64,000 nucleotides of DNA, from NCBI GenBank assembly GCA_020536535.1, contig JAHLWZ010000825.1, positions 1 to 64,000 on the forward strand. Reading direction: 5' to 3'. The position numbers were made by a program, and so were the translations under genes. The DNA comes from Pelomyxa schiedti (lineage: Eukaryota > Evosea > Pelobiontida > Pelomyxidae). The notes under the pieces are model-generated. The model saw only the letters and a program-made list of their open reading frames with translations. It had not been told where the DNA came from and did not search any database. How positions within the stretch are numbered: the stretch's first letter is position 1; each line of letters begins with the position of its first letter. Shown here piece after piece: positions 35,244-47,330 of this stretch.

Positions 35244-35963
35244 ATGGCAGACTCAGGACGCAGTGACAGCAGTGAACACAACCAACACCACCACCATCAT
35301 CACCACCATCACCGCAAGCACGAATCCAGCGCCCAGCAACACGACGATGTCCCGTCCAAGTCGCCCCCAGCCCAAGCCACTCCCACAGCAACTCCATCGA
35401 TCTCCCCAGATCGCGACACATCGCCGTCGCCGTCGTCCTCGTCATCGTCCCACGACGCCCACAGCCACAGCCACAGCCACAGCCACAGCCACAGCCACAG
35501 CCACAGCCACAAGCACCACCATAAGGGGGACGACGACAGCTCCGCAGATGACAGGGACAACGCCGACGACAAGAAAGCCAGCAAAAAGAAAAGCAAGCAG
35601 AAGCACAAGCAGGAGCAGAAGCAGTATGTGAAGAGCGTGAGCGCCCGCGGGGGGTCCGACGAACTGGGTGGCGGAATCGAGATGGACACATTCAGGAAGC
35701 GCACGACCGTGTCGGTCGTCAGCCACCCGCCGGGGTCTTCTGCCTCGCCCGAGCCGGCCAAGATGGTCCCGCTGGGGGCGGCTTCTCCTGGAGTGGATAG
35801 AATGAAAGCCGGGGGAGGAGCCACGGGGGGGAAGGCCGAGAGTCTCGACCTGTCTTTCTTCCAGCCTGCAAAGTACTCTATGGTTGGGAGGTACTTGGTA
35901 ATAGCTGCTATTATTGCTGTGGCTGCTATGATGTGCTTGTCGAGGTTATCTTCACCTCTTTGG

Positions 35964-35999
<36 letters not shown>

Positions 36000-36669
36000 A
36001 ATTTTTTTTGTTGTAACGGGCCTTGTAGTTGGTTTCAAGCTGTGTTTGCTATTGGTTTGGCTAAGAATTGGTACGATATGAAGAACTACACTGAAACATA
36101 TTGTAGCCCAGCGGACGCAGACAGTATCATCCAGTATGAAAAGGGTTTCCCTCTTTTTCCCTTATCAAATATGAAGTTAGTATGCGCACATAACTCGTCA
36201 CTTACCCCTACTGGGCAGTGAGCCTATCAGTTCTCTATACTTTTTTTGCCCTGGCCGCTCTAATGTTCGTGCTGGTCACGGAGCCCGCATCCTGGTGGGG
36301 AACCAGGAATGAAAAAGGCCTCCCACCACGGTGGTATGCTTTCCTCTTTGAAAGAAAGGAATTCCGGCCCGTTCAACTATGGGTGCTGCGGTGCGGGTCC
36401 CTGCTGCTACTGTGTTCTGGGCTGGCATGCTTGATTGTTGGAATTTGGGGGACAAAAACCGGTATCAAACCAACAAACCAAACAAAAGCAAGCTAACTCA
36501 AACTCCTGCAGCTTGGCCATCATTCACCTGTCTCGAAGGGTATTTGAGTAGATGGGCCAAGGGCTCTGTGCCTGTTTTGTACCTGGCTGTGGTGCCCTCT
36601 GTTGGACACTTGCTGTACAGATGGTCTCTACAACGCTTTTATCAAATTCGTAATGCAATGGCCATTTAA
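35244..36669 (+). CDS. His/Ser-rich multi-pass membrane protein
   Basis: The ATG at 35244 starts a hydrophilic N-terminus with a run of His and then a (His-Ser)n array coded by CACAGC repeats (35459-35511). A Lys-rich stretch and linker follow. The membrane spans are MVGRYLVIAAIIAVAAMMCL, FQAVFAIGLAKNWY, VLYTFFALAALMFVLVTEP, RCGSLLLLCSGLACLIVGIW and SVPVLYLAVVPSVGHLLYRW. The last intron (GTATCAAACC...CTGCAG, with a GCTAACT branch site) is needed to reach the final exon ending NAMAI at 36669. A 33-nt T tract fills part of the first intron. The His-rich cytosolic tail might bind metal ions such as Zn. I do not recognise the family. Confidence 0.65.
35459..35511 (+). repeat. CACAGC hexamer repeat coding (His-Ser)n
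   Basis: Eight to nine perfect tandem CACAGC units lie inside the coding sequence of the His-rich membrane protein. The codon pair is invariant, which points to recent expansion by slippage rather than old selection on the protein. Confidence 0.9.
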
Positions 36670-36864
36670 AATATCTGTACATTCCCATGGTGGAGAAAAT
36701 CACAAAGAACAAGGATACTTTTTTCTTTGTTTTTTGTCTATGATGAATCACGTCGAACAGAGAAATGTCCCTCTGTGAGGTTGTCATCACTGAGTTTGTA
36801 GGGTGATTTTCCTACTGTTGAAGAACTAGGAAATTCAGTTAGTCGGCCGAAAGTGAGTTCGAGA

Positions 36865-38130
36865 CTACCTATTTATGCAGTTCTTTGGGCAATTGTTGAT
36901 GCACCTACAACAGCCCAGGCACTTCTTCTTGTTCCATACGATTGGTGCATCTTCAACCTCAGCCGATCTTGTTAGGGCACCAAACGGGCATTGGCGCACA
37001 CATAGGTCACATTTGATGCATTTAGACTTGTCAACAGATATTTCTCCAACTGGCATTGCACACTTTGGTGTAAAGAGAAAAAGGAATTAAAGTAAGAAGA
37101 AAAAACTGACTGAGTTGGAGCTTACTGCCCAGTCTCCCAACCATCCGAGAGCATAACCCTGAGCGGATCCCCAAATTGAGAGAGATTGAACAGTTGAAGC
37201 TAGCAGCTTCGGGATGAGGGAATGTGAAAACTTGGTAATCTTATCACGCTCTTCACTACCCCAAAGTTGCTTAACTCCCTTTGGTGGATTCCAACATGTG
37301 TAATTAGCTGTTTCAATATCAGTTTTCAGAGGGCTTCATTAATTTGAATTTTCAATTAGTACTGAAGAATTACAGGGAGCAAGAAGAGTCAATTCTCCGA
37401 TCATTATTGCTCCTTTGCTTGACAGTGTATTCGCCATGTTGCTAGGGATGATGTAAGCAGACCACGGGGGAAAAAACCGTTAATCAGAACCTGAGTGCTC
37501 GGCCTTGGTTCCCCCCACAAGTGGTAAATACAAATGCCCTCTTGCCCCTCACGGAGTCAGGCTGAATTGCCGCCATCCACTCCCTCAGTGGGGGAGGTTC
37601 CTTGTATCCCCAAGTCAGACCACCAAACCCAATAGCATGGGCATCCGCAAGTGCGGCCTTTGCTGCGGGATTACTTACGTCCATTGCATCTGCACTTATG
37701 GGCCTTGCGCCACCTGTCCCAATTAGGGTTTTTTGTTTGTGAGTACGGGGTGGGGTGACTCCACAGAGTCAAAGGAGTGAAACTCACCTTCTGGGGCAGA
37801 CGGGGAAGTGACCGCTGTGGAGCCAGCCTCATTAAGCTCCTGGGCGATTCTCTTGGCCACGTAGGCAGTGTTGCCTGTCAGTGAGTAATAAAACACAACC
37901 ACACGAAGTACAGAGGAAGGCGACGACGAGGTTGTGACCGTGGCAGTGCTTGCTGCTGCTGTTGTCGATGCAGAAGTAGATGTAGCTGTAGCTGTAGATG
38001 TTGATGTTGATGGTACAGCTGATGCTGGGGTCGAGATTTCCGAAGTGGGGGTGGTGGCAACAGTTGCCGCTGCCGTTTCGGTCGCGGGTGCCGCGGCGGC
38101 GGTCTCCTGTTGTGACGGTTGGTCTGTCAT
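36865..38130 (-). CDS. Flavodoxin/ferredoxin fusion (EFR1 type)
   Basis: The ATG at 38130 begins an Ala/Thr/Ser-rich leader of about 75 residues. The flavodoxin-like fold then reads VVVFYYSLTGNTAYVAKRIA (FMN phosphate loop), AHAIGFGGLTWGYKEPP and RAFVFTTCGGNQGRAL. The C-terminal exon holds two [4Fe-4S] motifs (CIKCDLCVRQCP and CLGCCRCINNCPKN) and ends at 36865. This matches the EFR1 family of bacterial-type redox proteins found mostly in anaerobes. It would pass electrons between flavin and ferredoxin-linked enzymes in the cytosol or a hydrogenosome-like organelle. The leader is low complexity and not clearly a targeting peptide. It carries short introns like its neighbours, so if it came from bacteria it is well settled. 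Confidence 0.75.
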
Positions 38131-38312
38131 TACGAACCCCTCAGGTAATTATCACTTCTGTTCTGGGAATGCGGGCAAATTTGACGGTAGTGTAGTTCCA
38201 TGAATAAAAAGGTCGTGCCATAAAGGACGTGTGACATTGTACAGGCATAATTATGACGAACAAAAGAAGAGTCATGGGGGTTAGTGGGGTTTTTTTTACA
38301 ATTGCAAAGTTG

Positions 38313-39095
38313 TCAGCTGTTATTCGAAGCTGGAGGTTGTACAACTTTGTTAAAGTTGGTTGATAGGGTGGCTATTGCATCACGGAGTGCCTCCACAGGT
38401 GCCATGGGCCTCACAATTGTTGATGTAACTATAACACCCAAGCTGAACACTGTGGGAATCTAGACAATAGTTTAGCACACAGTTAGCTGGTGGTATTGGG
38501 AATCCCAAACACATACAAAACAGTCCCCAACTGTGGCTATTACCAGAGCTGACATAGCAACATTTTCCCCCAGCCCAGTGCGCTTTGCAACCTCGTAAGC
38601 CACAAACGGCAGAGCATTCGCGATTTTCATGACGGACACAAGTGCGGATTTGACATTTTGTGCAGACTCGGGGCTGAGGTGAGTATGCAAGGAAGGTGCT
38701 GCCACGCCTGAAGTAGGATTCGATGGTGGTTTGATGCTGCCCACATAGTTCATCAAGGCCTCTTTTATCTTTGTCTTGGCCTCACTTGCTTTGGCTATGA
38801 AGCCATGTAGTTTGTTGCTGTCAACAGGCATAGCAGTTCGTGCGATTTTCTGCTCCTGAGCCAGCTCGTCCAAGGCGCTGGCAATTCGAGAAATTTCTTC
38901 CTTTCAAAGAAAGTAAATGAACGAGGAAATAGGGGGGATGGAGTGGCAAGGAATCTAGCCCACAATGGAGAGCTGCCCTGTGGTAAAGTCGTTGACTGCA
39001 GCGGCGAGAACGTCACAGTACTCGTAAAGCACCTCGGGGTCATCACATGTTTGCCCGGTGATGTCAAACGGAGACTGTAGCAGAGGCAAGTCCAT
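38313..39095 (-). CDS. Helical protein of unknown function
   Basis: The ATG at 39095 begins DLPLLQSPFDITGQTCDDPE. Three exons give about 240 residues, nearly all amphipathic helix: VLYEYCDVLAAAVNDFTTG, EISRIASALDELAQEQKIAR, KLHGFIAKASEAKTKIKEAL, SAQNVKSALVSVMKIANALP, VAYEVAKRTGLGENVAMSAL, then PVEALRDAIATLSTNFNKVV and the TGA at 38313. The second intron has a GCTAACTG branch site. It looks like a bundle of helices and has no membrane span or signal peptide. I recognise no family. It is divergent from the NUP98 gene, with about 215 bp between the starts. Confidence 0.5.
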
Positions 39096-39311
39096 CACTG
39101 TGATCACAGTCTGACCTACAACAGATATCTCTACCTCATCCTCTGGGTAGTTGTCCTTTTCGGTTCCTCCACGCGCAAAAAAGTCCTTACGACTAACGTT
39201 TCGAACTGGTGGTGTTCTCAGATCTGATCGACGATTTCCTTCTCCTTTTAACACCACAGAAAAGAAAGAAGAAAAAAAAGCAGATATTTCGTAATAACAA
39301 AGACACCCACG

Positions 39312-42238
39312 ATGACAGCCCTCTTCTCGTTCGGTGCGTCTGCAAATACCACAACACCATCGCTGTTCGGCGCCGCAACGCCGGCGGCCACGCCCTCGCT
39401 CTTCGGCACGCCGGCAGCCACGCCGTCCCTCTTCGGCACGCCCTCCACGACCCCCTCCGCCACGCCCTCGCTCTTCGGCACCGCCGCCACGGCCACCCCG
39501 GCCGCGACGCCCTCCCTGTTCGGCGCCCCGCCCTCCGCCGCGGCGCCCACCGCCACGGGCCTTGTCTTTGGCGCCGCGAGCGGCACCCCCGGCGCCACCA
39601 CCCCCTCGCTCTTCGGGACCCCCGGGGCCAGCACCCCGTCGCTGTTCGGCACGCCGGGGGCCACGGCTGCGGCGACTTCCACGCCGTCGCTGTTCGGCAC
39701 GCCGGGGAACCCTACAGCCACGCCGTCGCTTTTTGGGACGCCTGGAGCCACGGCCACTCCCACGCCGACGCTTTTCGGAACGCCGACGGCGGCGGCGACC
39801 ATGACGCCCGCGAATCCATTCTCGTTTGGGAATCCTGTAACTTCCACGCCTTCCACAATTGGAATTGGGATTGGGACTGGGGCTACAGGGTATACTTTGG
39901 CAGGGCCACTGCCGCCATTTCAATTCAAGCCGTTCGTTGATCGATCTAATAACGAGGAATTTTCTCATCAGTCCATCACTGCTTCCCCTGATGTGGCAAA
40001 GTGGTCGTTTGAGGAATTACGCTGGGACTATACACTAAAACGAGGGTTTGTTCTCTTTGTTCTCCTTTCTTCTTATCCTATTTCAAACTAACAGCATGTG
40101 TTAGTTCAGGTGCTTCTGTTACAACTCCCACCCCATCCAGTAGTCTTTTCCCAACAGCTACAACTACCCTCTTTCCACCTTCCTCTACAACTCCAGCAGC
40201 CACCCCGGCGTTTGGCTTTGGCACAACAGCTGCCACTCCATCACTCTTTAATCCAACACCAACTCCCTCTACAGGGGCAACCCCAACACCAAATCTGTTT
40301 GGGCTACCCGCATCAACTACACCTGCCACACCCAATCTGTTTTCAATGACGCCGAGCACTCCTGCAACTTCTACTCCCACACCGAATTTGTTTGGGATTC
40401 CCGCAACCACACCAGGGGCAACTACAACTACACCAAGTCTGTTTAATATTTCAACTCCTACAACTACACCTACTACACCAAGCTTGTTTGGACCCCCTGC
40501 GGCTGCACCTACTTCTACAACGCCAAGCCTCTTTGCTCCAAGCTCTTCAACACCTTCACTATTTGGCATGCCACCTTCAACACCCTCACTCTTTCCATCA
40601 ACGCCAACATCAACACCAGCAACATCAACACCAGCAACCTCAATCTTCTCCCCTATCCCTGCAGCATCAACCTCGCTCTTCCCCTCGACTCCTTCAAATC
40701 CAACAACTTCTTTGTTCGCGCCGACCCCAGCAACACCATCATCCTCTCTTTTCCCGCCAGCAACTAATTCTTTATTCTCACCAACTCCAAACTCACTCTT
40801 CTCATCCACAACGCTCCCGAAGCCCAACAATCCCCCCAGTATTTTTACCCCAGCAGCAACTCCTGCTACTTCAAGTAGGTTTCCTTAATTACTTGACTCT
40901 TTAACATGCTTACAGATCTTTTTCCATCTTTTGGTGGACAATCTTCGATTCCCGGATCACCTGCCACTCCTACAACAATAGCCCCAAGCACATCAGTGTC
41001 AAGCTACGGAAATGTCCCCAGTTTCAGTGACCTCAAAGGCAAACACTCGAATCCCCTCCCTACACTGCCTTCACCCCTCAGTCCAAACTCCCCCCAAGGT
41101 GTGTTTCTTTCTGTTGACTAACTTTTCTTTCTTACTTTGTTTAGACCAGCACACCATTTCCAGAGGTATCTCTATTTCCACCAGTCTTCTGGTGAACCCT
41201 CGAGCCAGGTCCCCAGTGCTCCCTGCCGCACTCAATTCGACTAACTCACGTGTGTCAATTGACAAGGGTTCTCCAAACCGTAAAGTTCAGGCATCAGTAA
41301 GGCTTGAGGGGATGGTGGATAACATGTCAACACTCCGGGATAAATCCGATTCCCCGGCCTCCTCATATTCCTCCTCAGTAATTAGACCCCGCCAAGTGAA
41401 TGCCTTGCTATCTGAGTCCCCAGGAGGCGAGACCAACCGGAAGCAGTTCCACCGCTCCGTCCCGCTGTCGTCTCCAGGGTTGCCCGCCAGCAACGCCGTA
41501 AACCTCTCATTGTCCAATGCCAGCAGCGAGGACGAAGACCCAGAACAAAACGAAAGCATGGAGTACAACCACCACCAACCCACAACCACGCCACAGCGCT
41601 CCCCAAACCCCTCTCCCTCTTCAGGTTCATCATACTCTTCTCCATCCTCCGCGTCACCCTCATCCTCATCAACAACATCATCAGCATCAACAGCATCCCC
41701 ATCCTTCATCATACCCAAGTGCGTGGACAACTTCCCGAGGGGGCCCACCAACCCCAAGCTGACATTCCACGACCCGCAGTACTACACCTACCCGCCCCTC
41801 CGCGCCCTGCAGGCCATGACGCCGGAGCAGCTCGGCTCGGTCGTCGACCTGACCATCGGGTGCGAGGACGTCGGGGAGGTGTTCTTCCCGGGGCCCACGG
41901 ACCTGAGGGGCGTGGACCTGCGCGAGTCCGTAGAGTTCACGCCGCGCCACATCACGCTGTTCCCCAACAACGTGAAGAAGCCACCCGTGGGCACCGGGCT
42001 CAACAGGCCCGCGAGGCTCACGCTGCACAACTGCAAGCCGAGGAACGCGAGCCAGCAGGGCAAGTACGCTGAGAAGCTGAAGCAGGTGACGGCTCAGTTT
42101 GGCGGCAGGCTGGTTTCATACGACCCAGACACGGGCAAGTGGGTCTTTGAGGTGGACAACTTCTCGGTGCAGCCAGGTTCCATCCCCCAAACCCCACCTT
42201 CCAAAGAGACAACCAACAACACCCAACGTCGTCTTTGA
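39312..42238 (+). CDS. NUP98: Nucleoporin NUP98 (stand-alone)
   Basis: The ATG at 39312 begins TALFSFGASAN. A long SLFG/GTP-rich FG-repeat region follows, in two halves separated by a GLEBS-proximal motif (SITASPDVAKWSFEELRWDY) that resembles the SLEELRLEDY block of NUP98. The C-terminal autoproteolytic-type domain is clear: YYTYPPLRALQAMTPEQL, VVDLTIGCEDVGEVFFPGP, HITLFPNNVKKPPVGTGLNR, TAQFGGRLVSYDPDTGKWVF and EVDNFS. Only about 24 residues follow the cleavage-type site, so no NUP96 is attached. Introns at about 40045, 40872 and 41097 are 35-45 nt. It forms part of the permeability barrier and mRNA export route of the nuclear pore. The His of the usual HFS cleavage motif is Asn here. Confidence 0.9.
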
Positions 42239-42337
42239 AAATACCACCGCATACACCCAAAAAACGCAACAAAAAAAAAAAAAAGAAATCTTTGAGTTCC
42301 ACGTTCTTGTTTCAACTACAATTAATTTCGATCAGCA

Positions 42338-43577
42338 ATGACGGACCTCCACAAGTGCAACAAGTGCGGGGCCAATGCGTCGAGCCGGTGCTCCAAGTGC
42401 CGCGAGGTGTGGTACTGCACGCGGGAGCACCAGGTCTCGGACTGGCCCGCGCACAAGGCCCAGTGCGCCAAGTCGCGGCAGCAACAGCAGCAGCCCCAAG
42501 TCGCCGCGAGCAACCTCCCCGACCCACACGGCCCGAGTTCCCCCTCGCAACCTGCGACTACGACGAGCGCGACGCAGGAAACGGCAGCAGCCAAGGGGGA
42601 ACCCACGGCAACGAGTGCCACTGCTACTACTAATACGGCGGCAGCGACGGTTTCATCGGCGGCGTCTTCTGCCTCTGCGGCTTCTGGGGCGTCGGCGACG
42701 GCGGAGCCGGCACATAAACACCCGACGCTCGAGGAACTTTGTGGAAAGGTAATAGCGTCGTTTGAGCAGGTGGACGAAAGTTTGCACGACACGTGCTTCG
42801 CGGCGGCCGAGTTTCCTGCCGATTCGCCTACGTTCAGCGTTACGGCTGTGAGAAATCCCCAGAGCGTTGGTGGAGGCGGTGCTCGGAAAAGGGACTTGAA
42901 TGTTGTGCGGAACAAGGTGAAGTCTGCTGGTGATTGGGTGTCAACTCCGCCTGGAGGAGGAATGGTGCAGTCGGACGATGTTCTGAGAGCTTACTGGGTA
43001 ATGAGAGCAAACAAAAACAGCACTGCTTTGTCTGTGGTGCTGCTTGAGACTGTACAGTTGCGTACTTACTTTCCCCTGTAATCGTTGCTTACACCCAGCC
43101 AGGAAAGTAGGAAAGGTGATTTACAAGGATATGGTTCTAAAATCGGAATGGTGCCACATGGTGAGACTGGGTGTCGAGCCACCTAAAATCGGTCACCTAG
43201 ATATCTCTGGTGCCAAATCCACAATTCCAGCCAATACCAGCCGGGACTATCTTCACACCTGGGTCGAATTTGACATCCCCAGCAGCGCCATCAGCACAGC
43301 AACAACAACTGAAACCACATCGACCTCCACCGAATCCACTCCCAACAAAACCCCGGAGCCCCAGAGCATAGTTGTGGACCTGGCCCTTCCACAGTTCGAC
43401 CTGTGGCCTGCCGGAATGTGCAACCCCATCGCAATTCTGCCTGCTGACAAGCACCTGGGCCTGTTCAAGCGGCACCGCGAGCTAAGCAAAAGAGAGGCCA
43501 AATTGTCCAGTGCTAGCTTCTCCTCGTGCGCCGACCAAGTCTCCCAGTGCTTGGGCTTGCTCTTCTCTCGCCACTGA
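42338..43577 (+). CDS. MYND zinc-finger protein
   Basis: The ATG at 42338 begins an N-terminal MYND finger: CNKCGANASSRCSKCREVWY, then CTREHQVSDWPAHKAQC. All seven Cys and the single His ligand of the MYND pattern are present. A Gln/Ala/Thr-rich linker is followed by a conserved-looking C-terminal region (RAYWVMRANKNSTALSVVLL, VIYKDMVLKSEWCHMVRLGV, YLHTWVEFDIPS, LALPQFDLWPAGMCNPIAIL). One intron lies near 43060-43103, with a second possible. MYND fingers usually bind proline-rich peptides in transcription and other complexes. The C-terminal domain is not one I can name. The gene starts 99 bp after NUP98. Confidence 0.75.
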
Positions 43578-43663
43578 ACTTCCAAATTTCTTTTGGAAAA
43601 ATAGATTTCCTGTTTCTAATCATTCATTTAGAACCGACAATAAAAAAAAACCGAATAGCGAAC

Positions 43664-45130
43664 ATGCAGGATGACCTGCCGCTGAACCGTGACGATCTAA
43701 TTGCGGCGATCGAGACGTGTGACTGCGAGATTGTATCATCTTTTGAGTTTTTTTTCCTACCCTTCCCCATCAACCCTGAGTTCATTCAACTTGTTAAGCA
43801 AAGTGCTGGGGAGGCTGAGTGTCATTCGGAGGGAGTGTTGTTGTTGAAATTTAGTAGAGCACGTGCGTCGGCGAGACTGGGAAGGTGGAATGATTGTGTG
43901 GCCGATTTTGCTGACTCTTGTATGCATACATATGTAACCTTGCTGAGTGAATTTCTGCACCCTAACTCACAACTTGTGACATGCAACCCGTCAAGGCTTT
44001 GCAACATCTCCACTAAAGGCTGAGGCTGAGGCGTACACCAATGTAATTTCACTGGAAATGCAATCTGGGCACTCCATGCCTACGGATTGTTTGTGCTCCC
44101 ACTGTCCTGTCTACTTCTCTCACTGTGTGTAGTTCACAATCTAAATGGTGAAATGAAGAAACCTCGGATTTCTTATATCGCAGATATTGGTAATGCACGG
44201 CTCTTTCTTTTTAACTTCCACACTAATGGCTCAAAGAAAAGAGGGTAGGAAATGTGCTGTTTGGGCAAAAGTATTATGAATTATCTATTAAGTACTATAG
44301 TTATGCTCTCACTCTCGATCCATCGATGTCTACTGCGTTTTGTAATAGGTTTTGCATACCATTCCTATTTTTTATTATTTAATTTGGTTAACTAAGAGCA
44401 GCAGCAACTGCCATTCTTTCTCAGTGTATGCCGCGTGGCTCCTTGCAACTGCTCAGTGCTTTCACTGGTGCCATACGAGACTGCACGAATGCGATAAGAC
44501 TGGACAAGAACTATATTAAGGTTCTTCCTCCATTAAGAAAGTACCTCTGACCTCTCAAGGCATACATTCGTCGGGCCCAACTTTGGAGCAAACTGAAGAT
44601 TTATAAATCATCTCATTTTGACTACAAGATTGCCATGAAGTTATCTACCAAAAGTAACCGCTTACCGGTTTTTACACATCTCAATATGCTTGTTTTCAAT
44701 TTTCAGGTAACACTGTTGTACCCCAAGAAATAAAGCAGGAGTACCGACAGGCGCTCTTTCGCAACCAAGTTTGTCGAAGTTGGAATTACTTCTCATTGAA
44801 AATGCCATCAATGGAGCAAATGGAGAACCTCAGAACTAATGAGCAGTTTATTTCCTTTTTATCACGGGGCACTGTCAAGTCACTGCTTAGGCTTCTCAAA
44901 AGAAATCCATGCTATATTCCTTTTCTTATGGAGGTATTCTTCGGACCATTCTTTCTTCTTTAGAACTCAACGGTGCCAAGAACTCCACAAATCGACGCAC
45001 CTTGTGTCAGCTTATGTCATTCCTCAACCCCAACTTCACTCCAGAGCTGGAACTTGCTGAAGCCAGAGCAGCTGCTCTTTACAAGAAGAAAAGCTCATCT
45101 TATACTCCCACAACCACCAACAAATTCTGA
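43664..45130 (+). CDS. TPR-repeat protein (co-chaperone type)
   Basis: The ATG at 43664 opens DDLPLNRDDLIAAIETCDCE. Joined exons give TPR helices: EGVLLLKFSRARASARLGRW with NDCVADFADS, then AFTGAIRDCTNAIRLDKNYI joined to AYIRRAQLWSKLKIYKSSHF and DYKIAMKLS. The C-terminal part reads EIKQEYRQALFRNQVCRSWN, LRTNEQFISFLSRGTVKSLL and NPNFTPELELAEARAAALYK, ending KF at 45130. TPR tandem arrays of this spacing are typical of Hsp70/Hsp90-binding co-chaperones, but no J domain or second marker is visible. Exon borders in 44040-44400 are uncertain. Confidence 0.55.
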
Positions 45131-45253
45131 ATTTCCAACAACAATTCGGACAAACAACGAACCCCCCCCCCCAACACCCAGCCAGCCCAAACAACAAACA
45201 GCAAGCACATCTCTTAATCAAAGCAACGATTTCTGTCCCATTTTTCTAGAAAA

Positions 45254-45891
45254 ATGAAAGAGGAGACACCAAAGTGCCGCGCGGGGAAACGTGGGTGGTT
45301 CGGCCGAGTGTTGTTCATACTGCTTCTTCTTCTGGCCGTCAACTCCACAAGGTTCTTCATAGGCACCTTGGGAGTGGGCGTGCGCGGCTGGCTGTCCATG
45401 AACAGCTGCGCCCCGTCGATATTCACGTACCTTGTGGGGTGCGCTTTGTGCCGCTGCGGGGGAACGCACGCAGTTGGACAGGCAGTGATGGTGGCCGGGG
45501 CCGTCAACATGGCGAGGTACGGAACCATGGGCCTGTTTGTCTTCTCGTGGAGCGGAATCACCGGCCTGATAGTGCAGAGCTCCCACCTAACGATGACAGT
45601 GGCTGTGCTTAGAGTCCTGTGTCACGTGTTTCTGTTCAAAAGTGAGTGCGGGTTGCGGCCGCATCAGGCTGTGTTTCCATTCCCATTTCATTCCCTCGTG
45701 CCCCTCTCTTCTCAAATTCCTTTCAATTAGAAATCAAAGTGCATACAGCAGCAGCAGGATTGGCCTTGGGGTTCCTGATTCTAGCAGCTCTGACAGCCAA
45801 TCAGTGGCAGTGGTTTGCAGCACACCCAGGAGTGTTAGATCGCCTTTTCTCTGGGGACTTGGATCCCTCCATCATGGGGGAACAGACCTGA
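45254..45891 (+). CDS. Small multi-span membrane protein
   Basis: The ATG at 45254 starts KEETPKCRAGKRGWFGRVLF. The spans are FGRVLFILLLLLAVN, IFTYLVGCALCRCGG, AVMVAGAVNMARYGTMGLFV and, after one intron (about 45641-45729), AAAGLALGFLILAALTANQW. It ends DPSIMGEQT at 45889. The product is about 180 residues with a basic N-terminus. I recognise no transporter or enzyme motif. It is convergent with the actin-like gene, whose stop is 40 bp away. Confidence 0.6.
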
Positions 45892-45930
45892 TGGAGAAAG
45901 GAAAAAAAAAAACAAAAATTGTTCCTTCTT

Positions 45931-47076
45931 TTAAACATGTGCACACTTCTTTAGAACAACAGATGGTCCTGTCTCATTGTACTCTTCCTTACTGACCCAC
46001 ATACTTTGGAAGGTAGACAAGGATGCTAGAATGGATCCGCCAATCCACGTGGATATCTTCCTGTCCTCAGGGGCAATAACCTTAACCATCATGGAAGTGG
46101 GCACTAGGGTGTGCAATTCCTTCTGCAGTCGCTCCGAGTAACCAGTAATATTGGTTGCACCTCCCGAGAGAACGATATTCCGAGACAGGTCTTTGCGGAT
46201 ATCTACATCAGACTTCGTGATAGAGGAATAAATCAATTCGTGAACTCCTGGAAGAGCTAACCCAAGTAGCGATGGCCTGAATATTGGTTCGGTACACTGG
46301 AATCGCTCTCTTCCCAGTGTTACAGTCTGCCCATCAGGAAGAACATAAGACTTATCAGTGGCACTCTCTGTGTCATAATCTAGGCTGATATAGGCCAGGT
46401 TCTCTTTAACCAGACGAGCGGATTCACGGCAAGTGGAAGAGGGAAATCTGTAACCATTCTGTGACATAAGGGATATCAAGTAGTCTGTAATATCACGGCC
46501 TGCAATATCCTCCCGGAGAATGGCATGACTAGAGTTGTAACCCTCATATACAGGTGTTGTAAAAGTAACACCCTCTCCACATTCACAGACTAGGCCTGTT
46601 GTCCTGCCTGACGCATATAAGGAGAGAACAGACTGCAACTGCACGAAACAGGAATCGAATGCGAGCTTCTCAAAGGTCAACTGTACCATCTTCTCTCTGT
46701 TTGATTTGGGATTGAAAGGAGGCTCCGTAAACAGTATCTTCTTCTCTGTGGGCATAGAGGATTTGAGAACATGTCGCACAACTTTTTCAGCATCGCTCCA
46801 GTCAGCAACCAAACCGCGTTCAACGGGGAATCGCCACGCCACACTGTCCATCCTATCAATAGCCTCCTTCCCCACTTTATGGTGTTAAATTAGCAAAGAG
46901 CATGACTTTAAGGCAAGTGGCTATATACCATAGAACTCCTCTGACGCCGATGAGCCGTAAGATGAAGATCTAGGCAGCCCAACAACCGTAGGAAACGAAC
47001 TAGGCACGTCATTTCCTGCGAAACCGAACCTTGTGTTCGCAGATCCCAAGTCAATAACCACCCCACACTCCGACAT
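45931..47076 (-). CDS. Divergent actin or actin-related protein
   Basis: Two exons join across an intron near 46885-46929, giving the conserved FYVGKEAIDR join. The ATPase core is intact: CGVVIDLGSANTRFGFAGND (phosphate 1), SVLSLYASGRTTGLVCECGE (phosphate 2), LREDIAGRDITDYLISLM, CRESARLVKENLAYISLDYD, RNIVLSGGATNITGYSERLQ (adenosine), STWIGGSILASLSTFQSMWV and KEEYNETGPSVVLKKC. The length is about 365 residues, against 375 for conventional actin. The tail ends CAHV instead of CF. Many positions that are invariant in conventional actin differ, including the start and subdomain 2. It is either a fast-evolving actin paralogue or an Arp. Whether it forms filaments cannot be told. Confidence 0.8.
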
Positions 47077-47330
47077 TTTTTTTTGTTTACTGGTCCGTTG
47101 GATCTCGACCAGGCGAAGTTGAGTTACTCCGAAAAAGAAGAAAAATTAAAAAACTCCCGAATATCAGAAGCTCTTTCTTGGTTCTTCTCATCGTGGCTTT
47201 GCCCTCAATGGTGTCCTAAGAAGTTCTTCATCATTTCGTTTGTTTGGTTGTTTGCCGTGCCACACGCCATTCTTTGTTTTCAGAAACCTTCCTCATAACA
47301 AAATTGTGGGTCCACAACAGGTAAAATTTT

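Noticed and set aside
39209-39940. Ala/Arg/Gly-rich ORFs on both strands across the NUP98 FG region
   Set aside because: They are frame shadows of the GC-rich FG repeats. Only the SLFG frame has the family pattern and the correct C-terminal domain.
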